A DNA stretch of 64,000 nucleotides from JACVRW01 sp963820315 (GCA_963820315.1 CAWFZK010000021.1:18428-82427); one strand, 5' to 3'; counted from the first letter of the stretch, positions 17,341-25,297 are shown. Program-made: numbers and translations. Notes: generated from the letters alone by a model not told the origin.

Positions 17341-17978
17341 AGGCCGAGCCCGCGCTCCGCGGCCCAGCGCGACAGCTCGTGCCGGCTCGAGAGCTGCAGC
17401 TTGCGGAGCACCGACGACACGTGCGCCTCGACCGTCTTCGGCGAGATGTCGAGTCGGAGAGCGATCTCCTTGTACATGTAGCCGCGCGCGATGTGCTGGA
17501 GCACCTCGCGCTCGCGCGGCGTGAGCGCGTCGAGCTCGGACTCGGGCTGCGGGCCGGGGCCGGCGAACGCGTCGAGCACGAAGCCGGCGAGCCGCGGCGA
17601 GAAGACGGCGTCTCCTCCCTGCACGCGCCGAACCGCATCGGCCAGCTCGTCGCCCGAGATGTTCTTCGTCACGTAGCCGCGCGCTCCGGCGCGGATCACG
17701 GCGATCACGTCCTCCGCCGCGTCAGAAACGGACAGCGCGAGGAAGCGCGGCGGCCGCTCGAGCTCGGCCGCGGTGCGGCGGATCACCTCGACGCCGCCCC
17801 CGTCCGGCATGTGCACGTCGAGCAGGACGACCTCGGGCGCGAGCTCGCGGATCGCGTCGACCGCCTCCGCGACACCGCCGGCCTCGCCGACGACGTCGAG
17901 CAGCGGGTCGAGCTCCGAGCGCACGCCGGCCCGGAAGAGCTGGTGGTCGTCGACGATCAGGACGCGCGGCTCGCTCAT
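17337..17978 (-). CDS. NarL/LuxR-family response regulator
   Basis: 213 residues: receiver domain with acidic pocket (VLIVDDHQLFRAG), phospho-acceptor Asp in VVLLDVHMPDGGG, and the conserved Lys in GYVTKNISGDEL; then a LuxR-type HTH (LTPREREVLQHIARGYMYKE, followed by IALRLDISPKTVEAHVSSVL). It is the partner of the kinase encoded immediately upstream; start and stop overlap by 4 nt (ATGA). It probably activates its own operon and envelope genes; its binding site is not identified here. Confidence 0.93.
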   Translation of the reverse strand: MSEPRVLIVDDHQLFRAGVRSELDPLLDVVGEAGGVAEAVDAIRELAPEVVLLDVHMPDGGGVEVIRRTAAELERPPRFLALSVSDAAEDVIAVIRAGARGYVTKNISGDELADAVRRVQGGDAVFSPRLAGFVLDAFAGPGPQPESELDALTPREREVLQHIARGYMYKEIALRLDISPKTVEAHVSSVLRKLQLSSRHELSRWAAERGLGL

Positions 17979-19297
17979 CCCCGCGCCTCCAGTACCAGCT
18001 CGACCTCGGTACCCGTCTCGGGCGAGCTCGTGATCGTCGCCCTGCCTCCGTGGCGCTCCATGCGGCCCACGATAGATTCGCGGACGCCGCGCCGGTCGGA
18101 CGGCAGCTGCCCCAGATCGAAGCCCGGGCCGCGGTCGCGTACGAACACCTGGGTGCGGCCGTTTGAGCTCTCGGCGTAGACGTCGACGGTCGAGCCGCCG
18201 CCGAACTTGGCGGCGTTGGTCATCGCCTCGCGCGCGGCCGCCACGATCGCCTCGACCGACGGATCGAGGTCGCGGTCGCCCACCACCACGACCTCGACGG
18301 GCACGCCGTAGCGCTCCTCGACCTCGGTCGCCGCGGCCTCGAGCGCCGGCGCGAGCCGAGCCGCCGCACCAGGCGCCGGCCGCCCGGCGAGCCAGGCGCG
18401 CAGCTCGCGCTCCTGGCGCCGCGCGATGGCGGCGACCTCCTGCGGGTCGCCCGCGCGGCGCTGCACCATGGCGAGCGTCTGCAGGACCGAGTCATGCAGG
18501 TGGGCGGCTACCTCGGCGCGCTCCTGCGAGCGAATCCGCTCAGCGCGCTCGCTCGTGAGCGAGCGGACGAGCCGCACGATCCAGGGCGCGAAGATCACGC
18601 CCAGCACGACGACCGCCACGAGCACCGAGAGCAGCACGTCGCGCGCCGCGCTGAGCGCGCCGGTCGCCTGCAGGAAGACGAGGCCGGCGGCGATCACGAG
18701 CGCGATGCCGACCCCGGTGCGCGAGACGGCCAGCGCGGCCCGCCGGCCCTCCTCGTGCCTGAGCTCGTCGAGCGCGCTCACGACGCGCGTGCGGAGGCCC
18801 TCCTCGCCCGTTGCCGGGGCGGGTGATGGCGGCGGCGCCGCCTTCGCGACGGGTGGCCGCGGCGGGGGCGGCCTGACCGGGGTGGGCTCCGGCTCGCGCG
18901 AACCGAGCGACTGGCGCCAGATCAGCGCGCCGCCGCTCGCCACGAGGACGAGCGGCCACGCAAGCGCGTCCGAGAACCAGATCCCCAGGCCGCGGAAGGT
19001 GAGCAGCACGCTCAGGAGCAGCAGGCCGGTCCCGAGCGCCACCTCGACGGCAGCGCGGCCCCGTGGCGCGCGCCGCGGCGCGGTGGCCTGGGCGTCCCCG
19101 GAGGGGATGAGGAGCCAGGCCAGCGGGTAGAGGACGAGACCGATGCCGCCCGCCACCGTGGCGACGACGAAGGCGAAGCGCACCAGCCACACGTCCAGCC
19201 CGTAGCGGCGGGCGATGCCGGCGCAGACGCCGCCGAGCCAGCCATGCGCGCGGTCGCGGCGCAGAACCTTCGGGGCGTCGGGCGCGACGGCGCTCAT
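17975..19297 (-). CDS. PspC-domain sensor histidine kinase (NarL-type, HisKA_3)
   Basis: About 440 residues. An N-terminal PspC domain (RRDRAHGWLGGVCAGIARRY) is followed by further membrane helices, a proline-rich linker, another pair of helices, then the kinase core: phospho-acceptor His in AAHLHDSVLQTL, N-box REAMTNAAKFGGG, and G-box DRGPGFD. Kinases of this build belong to the actinobacterial phage-shock/LiaRS-like envelope stress systems. ATG at 19297 overlaps the upstream microprotein stop (ATGA). The longer frame to 19348 is not needed. Confidence 0.92.
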   Translation of the reverse strand: MSAVAPDAPKVLRRDRAHGWLGGVCAGIARRYGLDVWLVRFAFVVATVAGGIGLVLYPLAWLLIPSGDAQATAPRRAPRGRAAVEVALGTGLLLLSVLLTFRGLGIWFSDALAWPLVLVASGGALIWRQSLGSREPEPTPVRPPPPRPPVAKAAPPPSPAPATGEEGLRTRVVSALDELRHEEGRRAALAVSRTGVGIALVIAAGLVFLQATGALSAARDVLLSVLVAVVVLGVIFAPWIVRLVRSLTSERAERIRSQERAEVAAHLHDSVLQTLAMVQRRAGDPQEVAAIARRQERELRAWLAGRPAPGAAARLAPALEAAATEVEERYGVPVEVVVVGDRDLDPSVEAIVAAAREAMTNAAKFGGGSTVDVYAESSNGRTQVFVRDRGPGFDLGQLPSDRRGVRESIVGRMERHGGRATITSSPETGTEVELVLEARG

Positions 19298-19485
19298 CGG
19301 CCTCGCGTCAACCCCCGCGCCAGCAGGATCGCCCCCGCCGCGGCGCACGCGACGGGGGCGAGGAGGGCGAAGCTGAGCGCGACCGCGTCGGTGGCGTCGA
19401 GCAGCAGGATCAGCCCGAGCACGAGCACCGCGATGCCCGCGACGAGCGAGGGGACGTCCGGCTTCGATGTCACCGGCTCTCGCAT
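19294..19485 (-). CDS. 63-residue two-helix membrane microprotein
   Basis: Two hydrophobic segments (VAGIAVLVLGLILLLDATDAV and a second around LLAPVACAAAGAILLA) joined by a short turn. It overlaps the upstream PspC/toastrack gene by 16 nt and the downstream kinase by 4 nt, so it is clearly translated as part of the operon. No family recognised. Position between the two PspC-domain proteins suggests an accessory of that membrane complex. Confidence 0.8.
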   Translation of the reverse strand: MREPVTSKPDVPSLVAGIAVLVLGLILLLDATDAVALSFALLAPVACAAAGAILLARGLTRGR

Positions 19486-21008
19486 CCGGTGTTCAGGCCC
19501 CGGTCGATGATGTTGTCGAGGCGGTCGCGGCCGTCCTCGAAGCGGGCCTCGTACTCGCCGAAGTCACTCCTCCCGTGGCCGATCAGGAGCTCGCCCACGC
19601 CGATCTCGGCGTCCACCACGAGCCTGCTCCTGTCAGGCGGGGCAGTGCGCTGCTCGTCGAAGTCCACGTCGATGCCCTCGTTGTCGGCGTCGAACACGCC
19701 CGCGTAGCCCATACCGACATCCGCGGTCGTGGCGACGCAGACGTCGTCGGGAACGATGAGCTGCGCGGAGCCCACGCCCAGGTCGAGCTCGAGCGGGGTG
19801 TCGCCGGCCGGCAGGTCGGTGTCGGTCAGGTCGACGACCAGCTCACCGATGCCGAGCTCGTAGCGATCGTGCAGGTCGACGCTCGAGGCCGGGTTGTAGT
19901 AGCGGTCGCCGACGCCGCCGTCGAGATCGATCCCCGCTGCCGAGACGGCGCCCGCCGAGAACGCGAGCGCGAGCGCCGGCAGGATCAGCCAGCGGACGGG
20001 CTTGAGAAAAGCGCCCGCGGCGATCGCGACGCCGGCCGCGATCACCAGCGCGGCGACGATGGCCTCGCCTCCGGCCGCCGCGGCCCACGCTCCTCCGACG
20101 GCCACGATCCCGCAGAGGACGAGGAGCCCGAGCCCGAGCGCAGCGCGCCGGGCGATGTCTCCGGCGTCTCCGCTCGGCCCCTCTCCGGAGACGAGCCACC
20201 AGACAAGGACACCGGCCGCGACCAGAACGGCGAGTGGGATGAGAACGGCCCAGATGAAGAGCCCACCACCAAGAAGAAAGGGCCACGCGATGATGAGCAA
20301 CACCACCACGCCCGCGATCACGAGCCCACGACTAGGGCCGTCGACGGAAGCTCCGTCGACGGCCGTCTGAGCGACCGAATCGTCCTTCGGGATCAGCAGC
20401 AGCGCCGCCAGGTACAGCAGCACGCCCGCGCCGCCGATCAGGGTCAGCACGATCGCGCCGATCCGGAAGAAGACGGGGTCTGTGTTGAAGTAGCGCCCGA
20501 GGCCCGCACAGACGCCGCCGAGCACCCTTCCCTGCCGAGCCCGCAGCAGGCGCCGCGGGGGCGGGGCGGCACCCGGGCCGCCACCGGCGGCCCCACCGCC
20601 CGCGCCCGCGCCGGCGCCTGCAGCTGCGGCGATCGGCTCGGTGGGCGCCTCGTCGCCGGTGGGCGCCTGCGGACCGCGCGGATCCTCAGGCCCCGCCGCC
20701 GCCTCGGACTGCTCGGCCGTGGGTTCCTCGGCCGCGGGCCGGTCCTCGACGGTCGGCGCCTCCTCGGTCGGCTCGTCGCCGCCGGCCCGTTCGGGCTCCT
20801 GCGCCTCGGCGACCGGCTCCTGCTCCTCGCCACCGTCCGCGGCCGGCTCGTCCTCCGGGCCCTCAGCCGTCGGCTCGTCGCGGCCCTCGGGCTGCTCGCC
20901 GGCGCCCGGCGCGTCCTCAACGGGCTCGTCCGCGGGACGCTCGGCGGTCGGCTCCTCGCCGCGCTCCGGCTCGTTCTCGTCGTGGATGTGCTCGTTGCGG
21001 TCTTCCAT
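19470..21008 (-). CDS. PspC-domain membrane protein with C-terminal LiaF/toastrack-like domain
   Basis: 512 residues. N-terminal ~130 are low-complexity, rich in Glu/Pro/Ala/Thr, then a glycine-alanine stretch. Next comes a PspC domain (GRVLGGVCAGLGRYFNTDPV), six or so membrane helices, and an exported C-terminal beta domain with GIGELVVDLTDTDLP, GVGSAQLIVPDDVCV and IGVGELLIG repeats, typical of the LiaF-type 'toastrack' fold. ATG at 21008 is chosen for its GGAGGACACC ribosome site. It heads the operon with a microprotein, kinase, regulator and nagA, and probably senses or modulates envelope stress. Confidence 0.87.
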   Translation of the reverse strand: MEDRNEHIHDENEPERGEEPTAERPADEPVEDAPGAGEQPEGRDEPTAEGPEDEPAADGGEEQEPVAEAQEPERAGGDEPTEEAPTVEDRPAAEEPTAEQSEAAAGPEDPRGPQAPTGDEAPTEPIAAAAGAGAGAGGGAAGGGPGAAPPPRRLLRARQGRVLGGVCAGLGRYFNTDPVFFRIGAIVLTLIGGAGVLLYLAALLLIPKDDSVAQTAVDGASVDGPSRGLVIAGVVVLLIIAWPFLLGGGLFIWAVLIPLAVLVAAGVLVWWLVSGEGPSGDAGDIARRAALGLGLLVLCGIVAVGGAWAAAAGGEAIVAALVIAAGVAIAAGAFLKPVRWLILPALALAFSAGAVSAAGIDLDGGVGDRYYNPASSVDLHDRYELGIGELVVDLTDTDLPAGDTPLELDLGVGSAQLIVPDDVCVATTADVGMGYAGVFDADNEGIDVDFDEQRTAPPDRSRLVVDAEIGVGELLIGHGRSDFGEYEARFEDGRDRLDNIIDRGLNTGCESR

Positions 21009-21088
21009 GGTGTCCTCCGATGGCTTGCCTGCGGGTGCCATCGAGACTGCCGCTATGGAGGTGATTCGCCTATTGGGAATGATCCCTA

Positions 21089-21111
21089 AGGGCGCTGCCC
21101 AGGAGCGCCCT
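21089..21111. promoter_or_regulatory. Inverted repeat between the PspC operon and ssrA
   Basis: AGGGCGCT (21089-21096), GCCCAGG, AGCGCCCT (21104-21111): perfect 8-bp arms. It lies in the 139-bp divergent gap between the PspC-operon start (21008) and the tmRNA. It may be an operator or a transcription boundary. TAGACT (21128-21133) further on is a plausible -10 for ssrA. Confidence 0.45.
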
Positions 21112-21147
21112 GCAAGGTCCTCGCCGCTAGACTTGACAGGGCAACAA

Positions 21148-21514
21148 GGGGGCGAACCAGCTTCGACGTGGGGCTGACGTTTCCGATGTGGCGAGTCGAG
21201 GACCCGGGTTGGCCTCGTAAAAAAATCCCGGAAACCAACAACTGCGGACTCCAATCACGAGTTCGCCCTCACCGCTTAAGTAGGTGAGGGAGTCGCGCCG
21301 GATAGCCCGCGGTCCGGGCACGCGGCTTCAGATAGCGGGCTTACCCAGGCGGCCTGACCCTCAGTCGCACGGGGACATCTAAGAGGGTGTGGCGCCGGGG
21401 ACGTGCCCCGCGGATTGACCGAACCGGTTGCCGAGATTCGACTCCGACGGGAACGCTCGTAGCAAGCATCGGAAGTGTGTTCCGCGGACGCCGGGGCAGT
21501 GCCGGCCGCCTCCA
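21148..21514 (+). ncRNA. ssrA: tmRNA (SsrA RNA)
   Basis: One-piece tmRNA, about 367 nt. The 5' end GGGGGCG (21148-21154) pairs with CGCCTCC (21507-21513; one G-U), giving a 7-bp acceptor stem followed by A at 21514. CCA is not encoded. The 5' part AACCAGCTTCGACGTGG is typical tmRNA. The tag frame starts at GCG 21244 and reads ADSNHEFALTA, with TAA at 21277; helix 5 (CCCTCACC / GGTGAGGG) straddles the stop. The T-arm has exact geometry (stem 21490-21494 / 21502-21506) but a 7-nt loop GGCAGTG instead of TTCRANY. It works with SmpB (15738) to rescue stalled ribosomes. Confidence 0.95.
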
Positions 21515-21528
21515 CTCTCGTCGAATGT

Positions 21529-21557
21529 GCGTTAGCTCTCCGGAAGGGGGCTAACGC
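21529..21557. terminator. Hairpin after ssrA, overlapping the stop of the convergent cupin gene
   Basis: GCGTTAGC (21529-21536), 13-nt loop, GCTAACGC (21550-21557). Perfect 8-bp arms, 15 nt beyond the tmRNA 3' end. The right arm contains the TAG stop (21551-21553, minus) of the cupin gene, so it may end both transcripts. Confidence 0.55.
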
Positions 21558-22120
21558 CGATACTCAGGCAGCAGCCCCTCGCGGTAGCGCGCCGGACGCG
21601 GCGGCTCGAAGCGCGCGTAGGCGCGCGCATTGTCCTGCGTGTCCTCCGGCGGGCTCGCGTTGTAGCGGGCGGCGGTCTCATCGGCGCAGTAGAAGCCCCA
21701 CGGGCCGTCCTTCTGGAACTGCCGCGAACTCGCGCACAGGAGCACGCACGGCCCGTCGCCGGCGCCCACGAACGCGTGCCGGGTCTCGGGCGGGCAGTGC
21801 ACGAAGTCCCACTGCCTCAGCCGGCGTTCCTGCCCCTCGACGATTAGGAGCGCCTCGCCCGAGAGGACGAGGAAATCCTCCTGCTCGGTCTCCCAGTGAT
21901 ACGTGTCGGTCGGCTCCCCGGGGTTCACGACCCGGATCGCCATCCCGAGCATCGGGAAGAACGTCTCGGCCTCGTACTCGTCGGCGCCGGTGAGCGGCAC
22001 GCTGTGCCCTCGTCCGGGCTGATCGCGCCAACGCGCGTCGCGCGCGTTCATCACGAACCACCCCGTGCTCTCCGGGACGAGTCCGGCCTCGGTCTGCTCG
22101 AGCTTCGCCTCGGGGACCAC
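21551..22120 (-). CDS. Cupin-fold protein
   Basis: 189 residues with a single cupin barrel: motif 1 around DTYHWETEQEDFLVLSGEALLI (His, Glu positions metal-compatible) and motif 2 WDFVHCPPETRHAFVGAG. Flanking sequences do not identify a substrate; it could be an isomerase, dioxygenase or small-molecule binder. The GTG start overlaps the last base of the exonuclease stop (TAGTG), so the two are coupled. It lies convergent to ssrA. Confidence 0.82.
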   Translation of the reverse strand: MVPEAKLEQTEAGLVPESTGWFVMNARDARWRDQPGRGHSVPLTGADEYEAETFFPMLGMAIRVVNPGEPTDTYHWETEQEDFLVLSGEALLIVEGQERRLRQWDFVHCPPETRHAFVGAGDGPCVLLCASSRQFQKDGPWGFYCADETAARYNASPPEDTQDNARAYARFEPPRPARYREGLLPEYRR

Positions 22121-22986
22121 TAGCTCTCGCCCTCGAGCCGCGCCGCCAGCCGGTCCATGCCGCGCTCGCGGGCCGCGGCGGCCGCGCCGGCGCGGTCGAG
22201 CTCGCGGTCGGCTGGGAGCTTGACGTCGACGTCGCGCAGCGTCGCGATCTCCTTGAAGCGGAGGAGCTCGTCGCGCTGGGAGGTGAGGGCCGTGCGCACG
22301 CGCGGCTTCGTCTCGCGCAGGGCGCCCTCCAGGGCGGCCTCCAGCGAGCCGTGGCGCTTCAGCAGGTCCGCCGCTCCCTTCTCGCCGATGCCCTTCGCGC
22401 CCGGGATCCCGTCGGAGGGGTCGCCGCGCAGCGCGATGAAGTCGGGGACGAGCTCGGGCGGCACCCCGTAGCGCTTCTTCACCTCCGCGGGATTGATCGC
22501 CTCGGCGCCGCGGCCGCCGGTGCGCACGTAGAGAATCGTCACGCGCTTGGTGGCGCACTGGAACATGTCGCGGTCGCCGGTCATCACGAGCACGCTCCCG
22601 CCCGCATCGGCCTCGCGGCTGGCGTAGGAGCCGAGCAGGTCGTCGGCCTCCAGGTCCTCGCTCACCGCAACGGTCCAGCCGAAGGCCCCGAAGAAGTCCG
22701 GCGAGTCGGCGAACTGCGGCGAGAGGTCGTCGGGCACCTCGGGGCGCTCGGCGTGGTAGCCGTCGAAGAGCTCGAGCCGGTAGTCGGCGGCGTCGGGGCC
22801 GAAGCAGAGGACGACGGCGCGCGGTGAGTGCTCCTCGACCTCGCGCAGGATCAGGTTGGCGGTGCCGAGCAGGGCGTTGACTGGCCGCCCGTCCTTGCCG
22901 GTGATCGAGTCCGGCAGGGCGTAGAACGCGCGGAACAGCATCGAGGGTGCATCGACGACGAGAAGTGGTCCTGGCATGCCCGGCAC
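22120..22986 (-). CDS. 5'-3' exonuclease / flap endonuclease domain protein
   Basis: About 288 residues corresponding to the exonuclease domain of DNA polymerase I as a stand-alone protein (FEN/ExoIX-like). Metal-binding acids are seen in LLVVDAPSMLFRAFYALPD, EADDLLG and VMTGDRDMFQ; the helix-hairpin-helix is in GDPSDGIPGAKGIGEKGAADLL. It would remove RNA primers or flaps. GTG at 22986 or ATG at 22977. It is divergent from udgX with only ~54 bp between them, suggesting shared regulation of DNA repair. Confidence 0.9.
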   Translation of the reverse strand: MPGMPGPLLVVDAPSMLFRAFYALPDSITGKDGRPVNALLGTANLILREVEEHSPRAVVLCFGPDAADYRLELFDGYHAERPEVPDDLSPQFADSPDFFGAFGWTVAVSEDLEADDLLGSYASREADAGGSVLVMTGDRDMFQCATKRVTILYVRTGGRGAEAINPAEVKKRYGVPPELVPDFIALRGDPSDGIPGAKGIGEKGAADLLKRHGSLEAALEGALRETKPRVRTALTSQRDELLRFKEIATLRDVDVKLPADRELDRAGAAAAARERGMDRLAARLEGES

Positions 22987-23040
22987 GCTAGCCCGTCGGC
23001 GGCGTTTCCGGCGCCCCGCGCCACGGGTAGCGGGGATGAG

Positions 23041-23664
23041 GTGGCCGAGCCGAACGACGCCACGCCGTTCCTACCGGAGCGCAGGTCGCTCAAGGCGTTG
23101 CGCGAGGCGGCCGCGCAATGCCGCGGCTGCCATCTCTGGCGAGGAGCGACCCAGACGGTCTTCGGCGACGGCCGGAAGCGCTCGCGCGTCATGCTGGTCG
23201 GCGAGCAGCCGGGTGACAAGGAGGACCTCGCCGGGCGTCCGTTCGTCGGTCCCGCGAGCCGCGAGCTCGATCGCGCTCTCGAGGCGGCCGGGATCGAGCG
23301 CGGCGCGGCCTACCTCACGAACGTCGTCAAGCACTTCAAGTTCGAGGAGCGCGGCGGCCGCCGCATCCACCAGACGCCGAAGCGCTTCGAGGTGGAGGCC
23401 TGCCGGCCCTGGCTCGACGAGGAGCTCGAGGTCGTCCGCCCGGAGGCGCTCGTCCTGCTCGGCGCGACCGCCGCCAAGGCCCTTTTCGGCAGCGCCTTCC
23501 GGGTGACCCAGCACCGTGGGGAGCTGCTCGACTCCGAGCTCGCCGACATCGTGAGCGCCACCGTTCATCCCTCCTCGATACTGCGCGGCCCACCCGAGGA
23601 CCGCGAGGCGAATCGGGAGGCGCTCGTCGCCGACCTGCGCGTCGTGGCGCGAGCGCTCGATTAG
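23041..23664 (+). CDS. udgX: UdgX-type uracil-DNA glycosylase/crosslinker
   Basis: 207 residues of the uracil-DNA glycosylase superfamily (family 4-like). Iron-sulfur cysteines include CRGCHLW. Motif 1 is GEQPGDKEDLAGRPFVGPAS, the form diagnostic of UdgX. The extra loop ERGGRRIHQTPKR matches the UdgX R-loop whose histidine becomes covalently bonded to the uracil-excised DNA. Motif 2 is VHPSSILR. GTG at 23041 has GGGGATGAG upstream. Divergent from the 5'-3' exonuclease. UdgX is common in Actinomycetota; the biochemical activity here is inferred from these motifs. Confidence 0.9.
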   Translation: MAEPNDATPFLPERRSLKALREAAAQCRGCHLWRGATQTVFGDGRKRSRVMLVGEQPGDKEDLAGRPFVGPASRELDRALEAAGIERGAAYLTNVVKHFKFEERGGRRIHQTPKRFEVEACRPWLDEELEVVRPEALVLLGATAAKALFGSAFRVTQHRGELLDSELADIVSATVHPSSILRGPPEDREANREALVADLRVVARALD

Positions 23665-23687
23665 TCCGGGAGCCTGCGGCGGTCACA

Positions 23688-23704
23688 TTGGGGAACGAAC
23701 CCAA
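23688..23704. promoter_or_regulatory. Inverted repeat upstream of the SDR gene
   Basis: TTGGG (23688-23692) N7 CCCAA (23700-23704), just before the strong GGAGG ribosome site (23706-23710). Could be a regulator site or the remains of a udgX terminator. Short, so weak evidence. Confidence 0.3.
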
Positions 23705-23718
23705 CGGAGGAAAAGAGA

Positions 23719-24458
23719 ATGCTGCTCAAGGACAAGAACGCCGTCATATACGGGGCCAGCGGTGGGATCGGCGGCGCGATGGCGCGTGCCTTCGCCGCTG
23801 AGGGAGCGCGAGTCTTCCTCACCGGCCGTACACGCGAGAAGCTCGATGCTCTGGCTGCCGAGATCGGGGACGCTGCCGAGGTAGCCACCTTCGACGCCAC
23901 CGACAAGCAGGCGGTCGACGAGCATGCGGATGCGGTCGCCGCCCAGGGCGGGCTGCACGTCTCCGTCAACGTGATCGCGCACCCGACGAAGCACGGGACG
24001 CCGATGGTCGAGATGGACGTCGACGAGTTCCTGCAGCCGGTCGGACAGGCCGTGCGGAGCAACTTCCTGACGACCGCGGCGGCCGCGCGTCACATGCGCA
24101 AGCAGGGCGACGGGGTGATCCTGTTCTTCGGCGGCCACGGCGACCCCATGCGCGACTACTACCTGGGCGGCACCCAGGTCGCGTTCGAGGCGCTCGAGTC
24201 GATGCGCCGGCAGCTCTCAGCGGAGCTCGGCAGGCACGGCATCCGCGCCGTGACGCTGCGCAGCGGCGGCGTTCTCGACTCAGTCGCGGACTTCGAGGGA
24301 GCGAGGCGATCCTCGAGGGCATCATCGACGAGACGATGCTCGGCCGCGCCGCGACCTACGAGGACGTCGGCAACGCCGCTGTCTTCGCCGCGTCGGACAA
24401 GGGCCGCATGATGACGGCCGCCACCATCAACGTCAGCTGCGGCGCGCTGGTCGACTAA
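23719..24458 (+). pseudogene. Atypical short-chain dehydrogenase/reductase, one frameshift near 24303
   Basis: ATG 23719 with a strong CGGAGG site. Rossmann motif GASGGIGGAMARAFAAEGA is intact. The frame breaks near 24303 (GAGGGAGCGAGGCG); adding one base gives a normal C-terminus AILEGIIDETMLGRAATYED and a stop at 24456, overlapping the convergent GntR stop. One indel suggests sequence error rather than decay. The usual YxxxK is missing: the region reads DYYLGGTQVAFEAL, and the Ser position reads FFGGHGDP, so it belongs to a divergent SDR group and may not be a classical dehydrogenase. Confidence 0.78.
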
Positions 24459-25297
24459 CCGGAGCTGCGCAGCGCGCGTGAGCGCTCCGCCACCGGCTGG
24501 AGGAAGTCTGGGAGCGGGCGGACGAGCCCGCGGCCCGTCTCGCGCTCCCAGATCTGCTCCAGCTGCGCCAGGTGCTCGTCCATGACCTCGTCGATCAGGT
24601 CGAAGTCCGCGGAGCGGATCGCCGCGAGCGTGCGCTCGTGGATCGAGATGACCCAGTCGGGGACGAGCGGTGCGTGGACCGCCATGTCACGCGCGATCTC
24701 GAGCCGGCGCAGCACGCTGCGCATCAGCTGGACGACTGTCGAATTGCGCGTGGCGCGTGCCATCGCCAGGTGGAACTTGAGATCGAGCTGGAGGAAGAGG
24801 TCCTCGTTGCGCAGGAAATCGTCGGCCGCCGCGAGCTCGCGCTTGCGCTCGATGAGGGCCGCCAGCGCCGCGAAGTCGTCCTCACTCGCGTGCACGGCAG
24901 CCAGTTGGGCGACGCGCGGCTCGAGCAGGCGACGCGCCTCGAGCACCCCGGCCACCTCGCTCACGCGGATCGCTTGGCGCGAGCGCACCAGCTCGCGCGG
25001 GATCAGCTCCGAGCTGACGAAGATGCCGCCGGACTGGCCGCGGCGGACGTCGAGGACGCCGGCCTCGGCGAGTGTGCGCACGGCCTCGCGCAGGGTCGGG
25101 CGGCTGATGCGCATCTGCGCGGCGAGTTCGCGCTCGGACGGGAGGCGGTCGCCCACGTGCAGGTCGCCGGACTTGATCTTCTCGGCGATCTGCTCGACGG
25201 CGTCCTCGAAAGTGCGGCGCGAGGAGACGGGTTCGAACGTGCGCTCCAAACCGGCCCCACTATAGGCCGGGGCGTCGGCCAGGAACGGCGCACTCAT
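24455..25297 (-). CDS. GntR-family regulator, FadR subfamily
   Basis: About 280 residues. Winged helix at residues ~25-95: GDLHVGDRLPSERELAAQMR, then ISRPTLREAVRTLAEAGVLDVRRG. The all-helical FCD ligand domain follows, with metal-ligand-type residues in LDLKFHLAMARATRN and SIHERTLAAI. FCD domains often bind carboxylates. ATG 25297 overlaps the stop of the amino-acid dehydrogenase (ATGA), so it is co-transcribed with it and probably regulates this operon and the divergent oxidoreductase at 26539. Confidence 0.9.
   Translation of the reverse strand: MSAPFLADAPAYSGAGLERTFEPVSSRRTFEDAVEQIAEKIKSGDLHVGDRLPSERELAAQMRISRPTLREAVRTLAEAGVLDVRRGQSGGIFVSSELIPRELVRSRQAIRVSEVAGVLEARRLLEPRVAQLAAVHASEDDFAALAALIERKRELAAADDFLRNEDLFLQLDLKFHLAMARATRNSTVVQLMRSVLRRLEIARDMAVHAPLVPDWVISIHERTLAAIRSADFDLIDEVMDEHLAQLEQIWERETGRGLVRPLPDFLQPVAERSRALRSSG

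Noticed and set aside
20580..21000. Tandem repeats or a repeat element in the GC-rich segment
   Set aside because: This is the low-complexity Glu/Pro/Ala/Gly-coding N-terminus of the PspC protein, not a DNA repeat.
21133..21138. TTGACA as the -35 box of ssrA
   Set aside because: It ends only 9 nt before the mature tmRNA 5' end, too close for a -35. TAGACT at 21128-21133 is a better -10 candidate.
21495..21501. Group I intron or two-piece permutation as the cause of the odd tmRNA T-loop
   Set aside because: The loop is exactly 7 nt with no insertion, and the RNA is in one-piece order (5' acceptor strand first, tag in the middle, 3' acceptor last).
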